NCBI GenBank assembly: GCA_910589655.1
Contig: CAJUTJ010000133.1
Coordinates: forward strand, 1 to 20,805
Source: an uncultured Acetatifactor sp.
Lineage (GTDB): Bacteria > Bacillota > Clostridia > Lachnospirales > Lachnospiraceae
Length of the DNA stretch: 20,805 nt
Direction: 5' to 3'
The translations under genes were made by a program, and so were the position numbers. The notes beneath the pieces are model-generated. The model did no database searches. It was not told the DNA's origin and was given only the letters and a program-made list of their open reading frames with translations. This document shows, piece after piece, positions 7,049-15,650 of the stretch. Position 1 is the stretch's first letter, and every line of letters begins with the position of its first letter.

Positions 7049-8722
7049 TTATCCCGGACAGCCGGCAGAAACCCGATCCCCCTCCGCAGAAACAGTCTCC
7101 TCACCGGAAATCTCCTTCCATGCTATCACCCTGCTGCAGCGGGCCACGGAGGTTTCTCTGTGAGTTACCATAATAAAGGTCTTCCCTGCAGTTTCTTCCT
7201 GAAGCAGCAGATTGAGGATCTCACTCTCATTCCGGTAATCCAGCGCGGAGGTGGCCTCATCAAAGACAATCAGTTCCGTGTCTTGTAAGAACAGCCTTGC
7301 GATCAGCAGACGCTGCTTCTGCCCGCCGGACAGTTTAATGCCGTTCTCCCCGATCACTGTCTCAAAGCCCTGTTCGAGGCTCCGTATAAAGTCCATGATA
7401 TTGGCTCTGACACAGGCCGCCCTCAGCTCCTCTTCTCCGGCGTCCGCCTTGCCAAACAGCAGATTTTCCCGGATCGTAAGATTAAACAAAACTGATTCCT
7501 GCATTAAAAAACCCGCTTTTGCATAGATATCCTGTCTGCGGATCCGATCCATGGGCAGACCGTTCCACAAGATTTCTCCGCTATCCGGCAGGAGACAGCC
7601 CGCCGTCAATTTTATCAGTGTGCTCTTTCCGCAGCCGCTCTCCCCTTTAATCGCAACGGTTTCTCCCCGCTCTATTTTCAGATTACAATCCCGTAAAATA
7701 TTTTTCCGGCCTGCCCCATAGGAAAAGCCGATATTGCAAAACTCCACACTTTCAAAATGCTCCAGCCCATACGGCCTCTCCGGTGACTGCAGTTCCATAA
7801 TCTCCTTCAGCCTCTTCAGAGACGCCTCTTGCTCTCCCCGCTGCATATAAATATCCGATATCTGCAGCAGCCGGTTCACAAAATCCCCATAGTACTCCAT
7901 AAAGGCCAGCAGTGCGGGCACAGTAGCCATCTCCTGAATGACCAGAATGCCTCCCAGCAGATAAAGCCCCATCTTGGTCAGAAATACATCCTTAAATGCC
8001 AGAAAAGTTCTGTTCAAGAACCAGAAAATATGGGATTTCAAGAACGCATCCCCCAGTTCCTTCCACAATCCCTCAAACTGTTGCTGCTGCCTTTCCTCCT
8101 GACAGTTGGATTTTACCTCTTTCCAGAAAAACATATTGTGGATCATGAAATCATTGTATTTTCCCAAAATCTCCCTGCGGCGTTCGTGCTGCAGGTTACT
8201 TTTGCTTTTGATAGTGCGTGTAATGTAAAAGGATAACGGAAGCAATAGGAAGCTGACTGCTGCCAGAATCCAATTCAGGTAAAACAATATTCCCGTCATG
8301 ACGGGCACACTGATTGCCGCCACCCACAATTCCAGCCTCTTCTCCCAATACAATACCACATTCTCCGTGTCCTTATGCAGGCGCTCCTTTAACTCTCCGG
8401 CCGTATACCGGGCCAGTACCTCCACATCCAACTCATTGTATTTTTCCAGAACACGGTTCTTCGCCTCCAGTGTCATTGCAGGAAATATTCTGTTATAGAC
8501 CTGCTTAATCAACACCGACACTAATGCTTTCACCGCAAATACCGCCACATACAGAGCCACTACACCCCAGAGCCAGCCAAGCCTTTTCTTGGTAATCACC
8601 TCGTTCAAAAAAAGCAGATAGCAGTATGGAGGCAATAAAAGCAGTCCCGCTTTTATAAATTGGAGCACTATATATAAAAGAATTTTCCCTCTGTAAGATT
8701 TCATGGAAATACAGCTATCCAT
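7049..8722 (-). CDS. ABC exporter half-transporter B (fused permease-ATPase)
   Basis: The product is 557 residues when started at the ATG at 8722. The frame is open further upstream, but that part lies inside the preceding gene. AAAGGAG lies 12 nt upstream of this ATG, and the start overlaps the preceding stop by 8 bp (ATGGATAG), so translation is probably coupled. The N-terminal half has five to six membrane segments. The ATPase half shows Walker A GESGCGKST (near residue 360), signature LSGGQKQR (near 468), Walker B LIVFDEATSALD with the catalytic Glu (near 488), and the H-loop VTHRE. This is the type IV exporter layout (MsbA/LmrCD-like). The neighbour is probably its partner in a heterodimer. 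The substrate is unknown; no peptide precursor or modifying enzyme gene is adjacent. Confidence 0.92.
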   Translation of the reverse strand: MDSCISMKSYRGKILLYIVLQFIKAGLLLLPPYCYLLFLNEVITKKRLGWLWGVVALYVAVFAVKALVSVLIKQVYNRIFPAMTLEAKNRVLEKYNELDVEVLARYTAGELKERLHKDTENVVLYWEKRLELWVAAISVPVMTGILFYLNWILAAVSFLLLPLSFYITRTIKSKSNLQHERRREILGKYNDFMIHNMFFWKEVKSNCQEERQQQQFEGLWKELGDAFLKSHIFWFLNRTFLAFKDVFLTKMGLYLLGGILVIQEMATVPALLAFMEYYGDFVNRLLQISDIYMQRGEQEASLKRLKEIMELQSPERPYGLEHFESVEFCNIGFSYGAGRKNILRDCNLKIERGETVAIKGESGCGKSTLIKLTAGCLLPDSGEILWNGLPMDRIRRQDIYAKAGFLMQESVLFNLTIRENLLFGKADAGEEELRAACVRANIMDFIRSLEQGFETVIGENGIKLSGGQKQRLLIARLFLQDTELIVFDEATSALDYRNESEILNLLLQEETAGKTFIMVTHRETSVARCSRVIAWKEISGEETVSAEGDRVSAGCPG

Positions 8723-10643
8723 ACAATGATTCCGCTCCTTTCCCGTCAGACTTCCAGTCATGCCGCCATCCGCATTCCCCATGGGCTGCCGCAGCCTGCC
8801 GATATTCCTCATAAAGGCTCTTGTACAGTTCATTTTCCCGCATCAGGCAGTCATGTTCTCCCACCGCCGCAACTCTTCCCTGTTCCATGACCACTGCCTT
8901 CCCCGCTGCAAGTACCGTAGAAAAACGATGAGCCACGGAAAGGATTGTGGTATCGGGAAGTCTGTCATACACAAATGCATTTACTTCCTTCTCCGTGGCC
9001 TCATCCAGTGCGGAAGTAGCCTCATCCAAAAGCAATATCTTCGGCTTCCTGAAGATGCATCTGGCAATGGCAATTCTCTGCTTCTGCCCGCCGGACATTT
9101 CTCTGCTGCTGCCGCTGCCGATCACCGTATCCAGCCCCTCCGGCCATTGTTCCGCCATTTCCTTTAATTTCAACCCCTCCAAAATTTCCCATATAAGGGC
9201 ATCCTGCCTCCGGTCCTCCGACAGAATGATATTTTCCCGCAGGCTTCCGTGAAACAGGCCGTTTTCCTGCCATACCACCGCAATCTGCCGCCGCAGACCG
9301 GCTAAAGTATACTCTGTCAGTGGCACATCATCCACCCGGATCTCACCTTCCCAAGGCGCATAAAAACGACAGAAAAGCTGCAGCAGCGTGCTCTTCCCTT
9401 CTCCGCTTCTTCCCACAAATGCAACCTTCTCCCCCGGCTCTATATTCAGGCTGAATTTTCTCAAGACATACTCTGTCCCGACGGCGCCGGATTCTTGCCT
9501 GTCAACGTTCCGTACGCCGGTTCCCTGCTTTTCAACGTTCTGCACGCCGGTTCCTTGCTTTTCAACGTTCTGCACGCCGGTTCCCTGCTTTTCAATGCTC
9601 TGCATCCCGGCTGCCTGCCCGTCATATCCAAAGGATACTTCCTTAAAGCAGATACTTCCCTTTCTGATCTCAATATCCTCCGCCCCCGGAAAGTCCTCTT
9701 CCGTCTCCCATTCCAATAATTCTTCCACACGGCCGATGCCCGCCAGATTACCTGCGATATCCGTGATCTTTTTCCCCAAGGCGTTATAATAGGACGCACA
9801 GGTGGCAAAATAGGACGCACAGGCAACGAACTGTCCCACGGTTATGGTATTTCTGACGATGCAGAAAGCCGCAATACAATAGATGCAAAGCTGTCCCAGC
9901 AGAGTCAGGGCTTCGTTTACATTTACGGAGGCCAATTCCTGATAGCCCGCCGCAATCTCTTCCCCTATCACTTTTCCGGTCTTATTTTCGTAATCACTCT
10001 TTACCTTATTCTGTGCATTCAGCAGCTTCCATTGGGATATTCCCGTCATCATTTCCAGAATCCATGCCTCTGCCAGCCCCTTCTGCTTCCGGATATTCCG
10101 CTGACGCTCTTTCAGCTTTGCCGCAAAATGGCGGATGGACCATGCCATCACGGGAGTCAGCACAATAGCTGCCAGTCCTAACAGCCGATTTGTATACAAT
10201 AAATATCCTATGGCGATAGCCAGCTGCAGAAAATTAGCCAACACATAGAACAGACTCCTATGTATAAATTCCAAAAAGCACTCCGTGTCGTCCATAATGC
10301 GCTTCATTACATCACCGCTCTTGATGTTCGCCCAGACAACGGCTTTCAATTGTAACAGATGTTTGAAACAATGTTTTCGAATATCAACCACATAAGAAGC
10401 CTTCAGATGCGCCCACAAATAATTCAGCACACCGTGGCCGCATTGGTTCAGAAAGTACAGACCTGCATACAAGAAGAAATACAACAGAAACCCTTTCATC
10501 TGCTGTTTATAAAAAATTTCATCCACAATCTTCCCTGTAACATAAGGAAACGCCGCCCCCGATACTGTACCGAACAGCACGGAAAGCAGCAAAAGAAGGA
10601 ACCGCCCTCTATATCCTTTTGTCGTACCGTAAATAAACTTCAT
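8715..10643 (-). CDS. ABC exporter half-transporter A with a repeat insertion in its ATPase domain
   Basis: The 642-residue product has an N-terminal transmembrane domain of about 300 residues and a C-terminal ATPase. The A-loop aromatic is in SFGYDG (near 336). Walker A is GRSGEGKST (near 412), signature MSGGQKQR (near 517), Walker B ILLLDEATSALD (near 540) and H-loop VAHRFS. Both half-transporters have Glu after Walker B and intact signatures, so neither ATP site is obviously degenerate. Between the A-loop and Walker A sits an extra stretch of about 45 residues made of four 10-residue repeats (GVQNVEKQGT type), absent from ordinary ABC ATPases. This accounts for the length above the usual 580-600. 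The start at 10643 has CGGGG about 8 nt upstream. It is the first gene of the two-gene operon. Confidence 0.92.
   Translation of the reverse strand: MKFIYGTTKGYRGRFLLLLLSVLFGTVSGAAFPYVTGKIVDEIFYKQQMKGFLLYFFLYAGLYFLNQCGHGVLNYLWAHLKASYVVDIRKHCFKHLLQLKAVVWANIKSGDVMKRIMDDTECFLEFIHRSLFYVLANFLQLAIAIGYLLYTNRLLGLAAIVLTPVMAWSIRHFAAKLKERQRNIRKQKGLAEAWILEMMTGISQWKLLNAQNKVKSDYENKTGKVIGEEIAAGYQELASVNVNEALTLLGQLCIYCIAAFCIVRNTITVGQFVACASYFATCASYYNALGKKITDIAGNLAGIGRVEELLEWETEEDFPGAEDIEIRKGSICFKEVSFGYDGQAAGMQSIEKQGTGVQNVEKQGTGVQNVEKQGTGVRNVDRQESGAVGTEYVLRKFSLNIEPGEKVAFVGRSGEGKSTLLQLFCRFYAPWEGEIRVDDVPLTEYTLAGLRRQIAVVWQENGLFHGSLRENIILSEDRRQDALIWEILEGLKLKEMAEQWPEGLDTVIGSGSSREMSGGQKQRIAIARCIFRKPKILLLDEATSALDEATEKEVNAFVYDRLPDTTILSVAHRFSTVLAAGKAVVMEQGRVAAVGEHDCLMRENELYKSLYEEYRQAAAAHGECGWRHDWKSDGKGAESLYG
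9491..9610 (-). repeat. Four tandem 30-bp repeats inside the exporter A gene
   Basis: Units lie at 9491-9520, 9521-9550, 9551-9580 and 9581-9610. The two central units differ at one base and the outer ones are more diverged. The period is a multiple of three, so copy number changes keep the frame. The units encode residues about 345-384 of the protein. Confidence 0.92.
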
Positions 10644-10742
10644 CTCCCATACCCCGTTTATGTAAAAATTGTCCCAGCGTACTGACCGTATTACATTTCG
10701 CGCAACATGGTCCGCAACTTATCTATTGGAAACCTTTTAACT

Positions 10743-10771
10743 ATGATACCATAGATTGCTTCGCATGTCAT
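10743..10771 (-). promoter_or_regulatory. Sigma70-type promoter for the exporter operon
   Basis: On the minus strand, ATGACA (10766-10771) and TATCAT (10743-10748) are 17 bp apart, each 5 of 6 to consensus. The odd palindrome GCATGTCATGC (10763-10773) overlaps the -35 box and could be an operator. The predicted leader is about 90 nt. Confidence 0.6.
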
Positions 10772-10816
10772 GCTCCTGCAATCCTAAAGCACCTCAAATC
10801 CTCTCATTTTGTTACT

Positions 10817-10850
10817 GTTCACTCCGTTCACAGCAACCTATGCACAGAAA
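10817..10850 (-). repeat. 34-nt dispersed element, copy B (upstream flank of exporter genes)
   Basis: This is the inverted partner of 7004-7037 (31 of 34 positions). Just next to it, GTTACTGT (10811-10818) and ACAGCAAC (10830-10837) form a hairpin with one mismatch. The 292-bp gap 10644-10935 otherwise holds a promoter and a terminator. Confidence 0.8.
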
Positions 10851-10886
10851 CCGCAAAACCTGCAATTCTTCAAAGAATGGTTACTG

Positions 10887-10918
10887 CCAAAAACAGAGAG
10901 GTACTATGCCCTCCCTGT
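10887..10918 (-). terminator. Intrinsic terminator of the unknown membrane protein gene
   Basis: ACAGAGAGG (10893-10901) pairs with CCTCCCTGT (10910-10918), 8 pairs plus one G-U on the minus-strand RNA, with an 8-nt loop. TTTTTGG follows on the minus strand. It lies 18 bp past the stop at 10936. Confidence 0.75.
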
Positions 10919-10935
10919 CCAAAAGTATAATATAT

Positions 10936-12138
10936 TTATTCTATTATAGGCGCATCTGTTTTGTTATAACTCTTCCGGACACAAATTGTACTTTGGTTTT
11001 CACCGTCTGTAATGAAAAAATCACGTATCTCATTTATGTCGGACGTTCTATCTTCATCGGAACTGATTGTGATCCGGTAGCCATCCACCTCATAAGTCAC
11101 ATTGTACCATTGGTCATTAACTCCCTTTTGGTCGGTGCTTCGAACCCCATTGGATTTTGCATATTTTATTATCCAGTCCATAAATGACGTTGATGCTCCT
11201 ACATCATAACCGTCAATAAAATCCGGCTGAATACACAGCAGCCACATTGCCTTTCCCACGTCATTATCCATATGTAACTGAGTCAGTTCCGAGGCGAGGA
11301 ATTTATATCCTTTCGAGGAATGGAGATACACATAATATGACTCTGCTCTACTCATATTTTCCTCGTCACACATTTCTGCCGTTAATGATTGATCCCTTAT
11401 TCTGGAACGCAATTCCCTATATGGAGCATTATAAGTATAGTACAATGCATATCCTATGGCCAGACAAATAAAAATTCCCAAAAGAACCTTTCTCCACGAC
11501 CGTATGGCATTCCTTTCTTTTTCACGCAAAATCGTGTATTCCAGACACTTTTCTTCAACAGAAGCAACCTCAGGCGCCGATTTATTTTCTTTGACCAGAC
11601 TCAAATAGTAATTACACTTTTCGGTATTATCGGCAATATTATAGCTTTCTGCAATATGAAGTATTTCACTTTCAATTTCTTCTATTTCGTGCAGATCGCT
11701 CTGCATTTCGTTCACTTTACAGAAACAGTCCTGTAATTGCTCTTTACCGGCAAGTGTTTCCATAAGCCGGCAGAAGTGTAAAGCCTGTTTTGTGGCGCTT
11801 TTGCTAATTCCTTTCTTTCTAAGCTCTTGCAGCCTGTTTACATAATGCTTTTCTCTATCTGCAAGTTTTTTTAAATTTGCCGCTTCTTTTTTTGCTTTTC
11901 TGCGGTTTTTTAATCCGCTTATCAGCAACCGCAAGGAAGAAATAAATGGGGTTTTAATTTTTGCAATTGCTAAATACAGTAAGATACAATCCCCTACTAC
12001 TGCCAAAATAACCAACAATCCATTATCATCGAAATATAAAGTTTCTCCTGAATATATCATTTCTACTATCATTATATTTCCACAGAAAAAACCCATTACT
12101 ATCAAAACTAATAGCACTGCTAATACGACTACCCCCAT
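10936..12138 (-). CDS. Membrane protein of unknown function with central coiled coil
   Basis: The product is 400 residues from the ATG at 12138, which has AGGTGG 8 nt upstream. A GTG at 12156 in the same frame is the alternative. Two hydrophobic segments lie near the N-terminus (about residues 2-24 and 40-60). A charged helical stretch of about 140 residues with many Lys and Glu looks like coiled coil, and then a third membrane segment (LLGIFICLAIGYALYYTY, about 220-238). The C-terminal region of about 160 residues should lie on one face of the membrane and ends in a beta-rich part (YNVTYEVDGYRITISSDED). I recognise no family. The gene is visibly richer in A+T than the pot and exporter genes, which may hint at separate ancestry. 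It is alone between two non-coding gaps. Confidence 0.75.
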   Translation of the reverse strand: MGVVVLAVLLVLIVMGFFCGNIMIVEMIYSGETLYFDDNGLLVILAVVGDCILLYLAIAKIKTPFISSLRLLISGLKNRRKAKKEAANLKKLADREKHYVNRLQELRKKGISKSATKQALHFCRLMETLAGKEQLQDCFCKVNEMQSDLHEIEEIESEILHIAESYNIADNTEKCNYYLSLVKENKSAPEVASVEEKCLEYTILREKERNAIRSWRKVLLGIFICLAIGYALYYTYNAPYRELRSRIRDQSLTAEMCDEENMSRAESYYVYLHSSKGYKFLASELTQLHMDNDVGKAMWLLCIQPDFIDGYDVGASTSFMDWIIKYAKSNGVRSTDQKGVNDQWYNVTYEVDGYRITISSDEDRTSDINEIRDFFITDGENQSTICVRKSYNKTDAPIIE

Positions 12139-12269
12139 ATCGTTTCCACCTGTCACTCTCTTTCCGGATCAGCGCTGCCCTGCACCGTTTCACAAAACTC
12201 TTCCTCAAAATATCCAAAACAAAGAACCGCCTTTATAGGCCGCTTCCCGTTTTAACATATTACCAAATG

Positions 12270-12662
12270 TCAGGCAAATGGCAGCAAATCTTTTGCTCTG
12301 ACCTTAATCAAATTTCCGCCTTCATCGTTCACGATTACTTTAATATCGGGGCAATATTCATATAACATTTGCCTGCAGTTCCCACAAGGCGGGATAACAC
12401 GGTTCAAGTGCTTTTCATGGACTGCCACTATTGTATCAAAATCCCTTTCACCTGCTGAAACAGCAATGCCCATTGTTATGTATTCTGCACAAGAACCATG
12501 GATTCCGTCACAATTTACGCCCTTATAGATATTACCATTCTTACATAAAATTGCGCACCCGACCGTATGATTGTATACACCGTCATCAAAATTCTCTCTT
12601 AACACCTCAAGAGCAATTTCTATTAACAATTTATCCTTTTCATTCAATTCATATTTTTCCAT
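12270..12662 (-). CDS. Cytidine deaminase-family enzyme, blasticidin-S-deaminase-like
   Basis: The product is 130 residues from the ATG at 12662, which has AGGGGAA about 7 nt upstream; the open frame above it lacks such a site. The zinc site of the cytidine deaminase fold is complete: SCAE (Cys58 as ligand, Glu60 as proton shuttle) and PPCGNCRQ (Cys93 and Cys96). The length and the run from CAE through the DEGGNLIKVRAKDLLP end recall blasticidin-S deaminase, as far as I remember that protein, rather than the housekeeping enzyme. Free cytidine or deoxycytidine remains a possible substrate. It lies 66 bp after potD with no clear terminator between them, so read-through from the pot operon is possible. 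The gene is AT-richer than pot. Confidence 0.88.
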   Translation of the reverse strand: MEKYELNEKDKLLIEIALEVLRENFDDGVYNHTVGCAILCKNGNIYKGVNCDGIHGSCAEYITMGIAVSAGERDFDTIVAVHEKHLNRVIPPCGNCRQMLYEYCPDIKVIVNDEGGNLIKVRAKDLLPFA

Positions 12663-12728
12663 TGGAATTCCCCTGTCTCCGAATGTACACTCACACAAAA
12701 GCAATCATTCTTTATAAGCGCCGCTGCG

Positions 12729-13970
12729 TTAAGCCAGCTCCCTCTTTCGTTTCTGCCGCTTATAGATTAGAATGGCAATATATACCCCCAGAAAACCCAA
12801 AATAATTGCCACCAGCACCATGGATTCCCCGGGACCGCCCATCTTCACTTCCGCCCACAATTGATCCACCAATTTACTGGTATTTTCGGGCAGATTCACA
12901 AATACCTCCGTGCGCTCCAATATCTCGTCATCCGGATAATAAACGGGGCTCTCCACCATCTCTTCGTCCATATATGCCTTCGCGGCGCTCTCCGGCGTGG
13001 AATACCCCACATAATTCATGTTGGCGCCGGCAATTTCGGGATCGCACAGGAAATTGATGTATGCCTCCGCTTCCGCCTTGTGGCTGGAAGTAACGGGAAT
13101 GCACATGGCATCCACAAAATAATTGGTTCCCTCTTCCGGCACCACGAACCGGATACTGTCACTGTTTTCAACCAAAATAGCCGCGTCTCCGGAATAGTAA
13201 GGCGCAATCCATGCCTCGCTGCTCTCCATTTTGTCAAAGATCCGATCCATGACATAGGCCTGCACCAGAGGCTTCTGCTGCTTTAACAGAGCCGCCGCTT
13301 CCGCCCAGTCATTTTCGTCGGTGGTATTTACCGACTGCCCCAGCATAAACTGTGCAATCGCAAAGGAATCTCTGGGGTTGTCAAACATCAGTATCTTCCC
13401 CGCATAACGGTCATCCCACAGAGCCGACCAGCTTGTGATTTCCTCCTCGATATAGTCCGTATTGTAAAACAGACCCACCACCCCCCAAGTATACGGCACC
13501 GAATAGCGGCTGCCCGGGTCGTAGTCAGGATCACGGAAGCGTTCATCAATGTATCGGTAATTGGGAATATTGGAAAAGTCCAGCTGAGCAAGCATCTTTT
13601 CGTCAATGAGTTTGGACACCATATAATCCGAGGGAATGATCACGTCATAATCCGCCCCGCCGCCTACCAGCTTGGAATACAGCGCCTCATTGCTGTCAAA
13701 GGTGGTATAGTTAACCCGGATCCCTGTACGCCGGGTAAATTCTTCATTCACATCCGGCGAACCGTCCGTGCCGTTGGCAATGTACTCACCCCAATTATAC
13801 ACATTTATGGTAACTCCTCTGTCCGGAGCCGCCGCTTCATCGGTTTGACTTGTTCCCTCAGGAACAGAATTCTCCCCGGCCAGCACTGCCTGAGCCGGAA
13901 CCGATGTCAGACAGAAGGCCATACAAAGAATCGTACACAGATTAAATCGTATAAAATACCTTTTTTTCAT
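12729..13970 (-). CDS. potD: Spermidine/putrescine-binding protein with C-terminal membrane anchor
   Basis: The product is 413 residues from the ATG at 13970, with AAAGGAA 6 nt upstream; the open frame above this lies in potC. A signal peptide (MKKRYFIRFNL then a hydrophobic core, cleavage likely near AQA or VLA) has no lipobox Cys at its end. The mature protein shows the PotD pattern: VYNWGEYI, DVIIPSDYMVSKL, the PYTWGVVGLFYNTDYI core, YYSGDAAI, and NYFVDAMCIPVTSSHKAEAE near the binding cleft. The C-terminus has an extra membrane helix (MVLVAIILGFLGVYIAILIY) followed by a basic tail, so the protein is probably held by this helix instead of lipid. It follows potC by 37 bp and delivers polyamine to PotB/PotC. 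Confidence 0.93.
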   Translation of the reverse strand: MKKRYFIRFNLCTILCMAFCLTSVPAQAVLAGENSVPEGTSQTDEAAAPDRGVTINVYNWGEYIANGTDGSPDVNEEFTRRTGIRVNYTTFDSNEALYSKLVGGGADYDVIIPSDYMVSKLIDEKMLAQLDFSNIPNYRYIDERFRDPDYDPGSRYSVPYTWGVVGLFYNTDYIEEEITSWSALWDDRYAGKILMFDNPRDSFAIAQFMLGQSVNTTDENDWAEAAALLKQQKPLVQAYVMDRIFDKMESSEAWIAPYYSGDAAILVENSDSIRFVVPEEGTNYFVDAMCIPVTSSHKAEAEAYINFLCDPEIAGANMNYVGYSTPESAAKAYMDEEMVESPVYYPDDEILERTEVFVNLPENTSKLVDQLWAEVKMGGPGESMVLVAIILGFLGVYIAILIYKRQKRKRELA

Positions 13971-14007
13971 TTGTATTCCTTTACACTCCCTCTTTGTACA
14001 TACCATT

Positions 14008-14829
14008 TTACATGCCTTCATGATATTCCGAAAGCTTTTCCGTCTTCCGTTCCTTAGCGTTCCGTGCATTGATAATAATCAACAGAACCATTACCACCGC
14101 GAACATCACCGTAGACAGCGCATTTATCTCCGGGCTGATGCGCTTCCGGGTCATGGAGTAAATGTAAATAGGCAGTGTCTGTGTGGTTCCGCTGGTGAAA
14201 TAGCTTATCACAAAATCGTCTATGGAAAGTGTAAATGCCATGATCAGTCCTGTCACGATTCCGGGCATGATCTCCGGCAGCACTACCTTAAAGAAAGCCT
14301 TCACCGGGGGACATCCCAAGTCCTGAGCCGCTTCATAAAGGTTGGGATCCATCTGGCGCAGCTTAGGCAGCACGGACAGTATCACATAAGGCAGGCAGAA
14401 GGTGATATGCGCCGCGAACAGCGATCCCATTCCCAGACTCCTCCCGCCAAACAGTCTCACCGCAGACACAAACAACAACATCAGCGACACACCGGTGACA
14501 ATCTCCGGATTTACCATAGGAAAATTTGTAATGTTCATCATAATACGTCTGGGCAGCCGTTTCATGGAATTAATACCGATGGCCGCCATGGTTCCCAGCA
14601 CGGTGGATGCCGCCGCGGATACTACCGCAATAAGCAGTGTGTTGCATAGAGCTTCCAAAATCAGCCGGTCCTCGAAAAGCTTCCGGTACCAGCGCAAGGA
14701 AAAGCCGCCCCACACCGTGCGGCTGGCGGTCTCCGAATCGTTAAAAGAAAACACGATCAGCACCAGAATCGGGGCATATAAAAACAGGAATATGAGAAAG
14801 GTGTAAATGCGTGCTCCGGCCTTCTTCAT
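14008..14829 (-). CDS. potC: Spermidine/putrescine ABC transporter permease
   Basis: The product is 273 residues with about six membrane helices. The EAA loop that contacts the ATPase reads EAAQDLGCPPVKAFFKVVLP (about 168-187). The start, near the KKAGARIYTFLIFLFLYAPI segment, and the conserved IDDFVISYFTSG stretch (about 206-217) are typical of PotC. The ATG overlaps the potB stop by 4 bp (ATGA), and GGAGGAGGT lies 8 nt upstream, a strong ribosome site. With PotB it forms the membrane channel. Confidence 0.94.
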   Translation of the reverse strand: MKKAGARIYTFLIFLFLYAPILVLIVFSFNDSETASRTVWGGFSLRWYRKLFEDRLILEALCNTLLIAVVSAAASTVLGTMAAIGINSMKRLPRRIMMNITNFPMVNPEIVTGVSLMLLFVSAVRLFGGRSLGMGSLFAAHITFCLPYVILSVLPKLRQMDPNLYEAAQDLGCPPVKAFFKVVLPEIMPGIVTGLIMAFTLSIDDFVISYFTSGTTQTLPIYIYSMTRKRISPEINALSTVMFAVVMVLLIIINARNAKERKTEKLSEYHEGM

Positions 14830-15650
14830 AACAACATACCTCCTCCTGCCGCTTCGCCGTCATCGAACTGGTTCATAATGCCCATACAGATCAAAATAAT
14901 CACCATCAATACCAATGACACGGCCGAACCCAGATTGGGGTTGTAGGCGCTGCCCAGAAACTGCATATCGATCAAGTCTCCGATCAGCAGATTGCCTCCT
15001 CCCCCCAGCATTTTGGAAATAATAAACGTACTGACTGCCGGAACGAATACCATAGTCACACCGGAAATCACTCCGGGCATACTCATGGGCACCACCACCT
15101 TCAAGAAGACTTCCCTACTGTTGGCTCCCAGATCCTGAGCCGCCTCTATCACGCTCTTATCGATTTTAGTCAGCACCGAATACAGAGGCAGAACCATATA
15201 CGGAATATAATTGTAAACCATGCCCAGCACCACCGCCCCCGCAGTGTTAATCATATGTATCCGGGGCAGCCCCAGAGCGCCCAAAACCGAATTAATCAGG
15301 CCGTTGTCTTCCAGCAGCGTCATCCACGCATAAGTGCGCAGCAGGAAATTCATCCACATAGGCAGCATTACCAGCATCACTATGACATTCTGGCGTCTGG
15401 CATTCATTTTTGCAATGATGTATGCCAAAGGATAGCCCAGTCCCAGAGATACCACGGTAGCCACCGCACCCAGCCAAATGGAACGCAGGAATACGTTGGA
15501 GTATTGCCCCACGCTTAAAATGTTCTCCAGCGTAAAGCTGCCTGATTTATCCGTAAAGGCAAAATAACCTACCAGCAGCATGGGCAGCACAATAAACACC
15601 GTCATCCAGACCGTGTAAGGGGCGGAGAGAAATTTGGAATCAGACTTCAT
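14826..15650 (-). CDS. potB: Spermidine/putrescine ABC transporter permease
   Basis: The product is 274 residues from the ATG at 15650, with AGGAGG about 10 nt upstream; the longer open frame lies inside potA. There are six predicted membrane helices. The EAA loop reads EAAQDLGANSREVFLKVVVP (about 167-186). FLLRTYAWMTLL and the AYNPNLGSAVSLVLM segment near the end are typical of PotB. It overlaps potA by 11 bp and potC by 4 bp, so the genes should be translated in step. Confidence 0.94.
   Translation of the reverse strand: MKSDSKFLSAPYTVWMTVFIVLPMLLVGYFAFTDKSGSFTLENILSVGQYSNVFLRSIWLGAVATVVSLGLGYPLAYIIAKMNARRQNVIVMLVMLPMWMNFLLRTYAWMTLLEDNGLINSVLGALGLPRIHMINTAGAVVLGMVYNYIPYMVLPLYSVLTKIDKSVIEAAQDLGANSREVFLKVVVPMSMPGVISGVTMVFVPAVSTFIISKMLGGGGNLLIGDLIDMQFLGSAYNPNLGSAVSLVLMVIILICMGIMNQFDDGEAAGGGMLL

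Noticed and set aside
9491..9610. CRISPR-like array
   Set aside because: The units are contiguous without spacers and lie in frame inside an ATPase gene; this is a coding tandem repeat.
12026..12217. Small minus-strand ORF upstream of the unknown membrane protein
   Set aside because: More than half overlaps that gene in another frame, and the composition gives no sign of coding.
14020..14649. Plus-strand open frame of 209 codons
   Set aside because: It is antisense to potC, and the His/Gln-rich composition is typical of reverse-strand reading.
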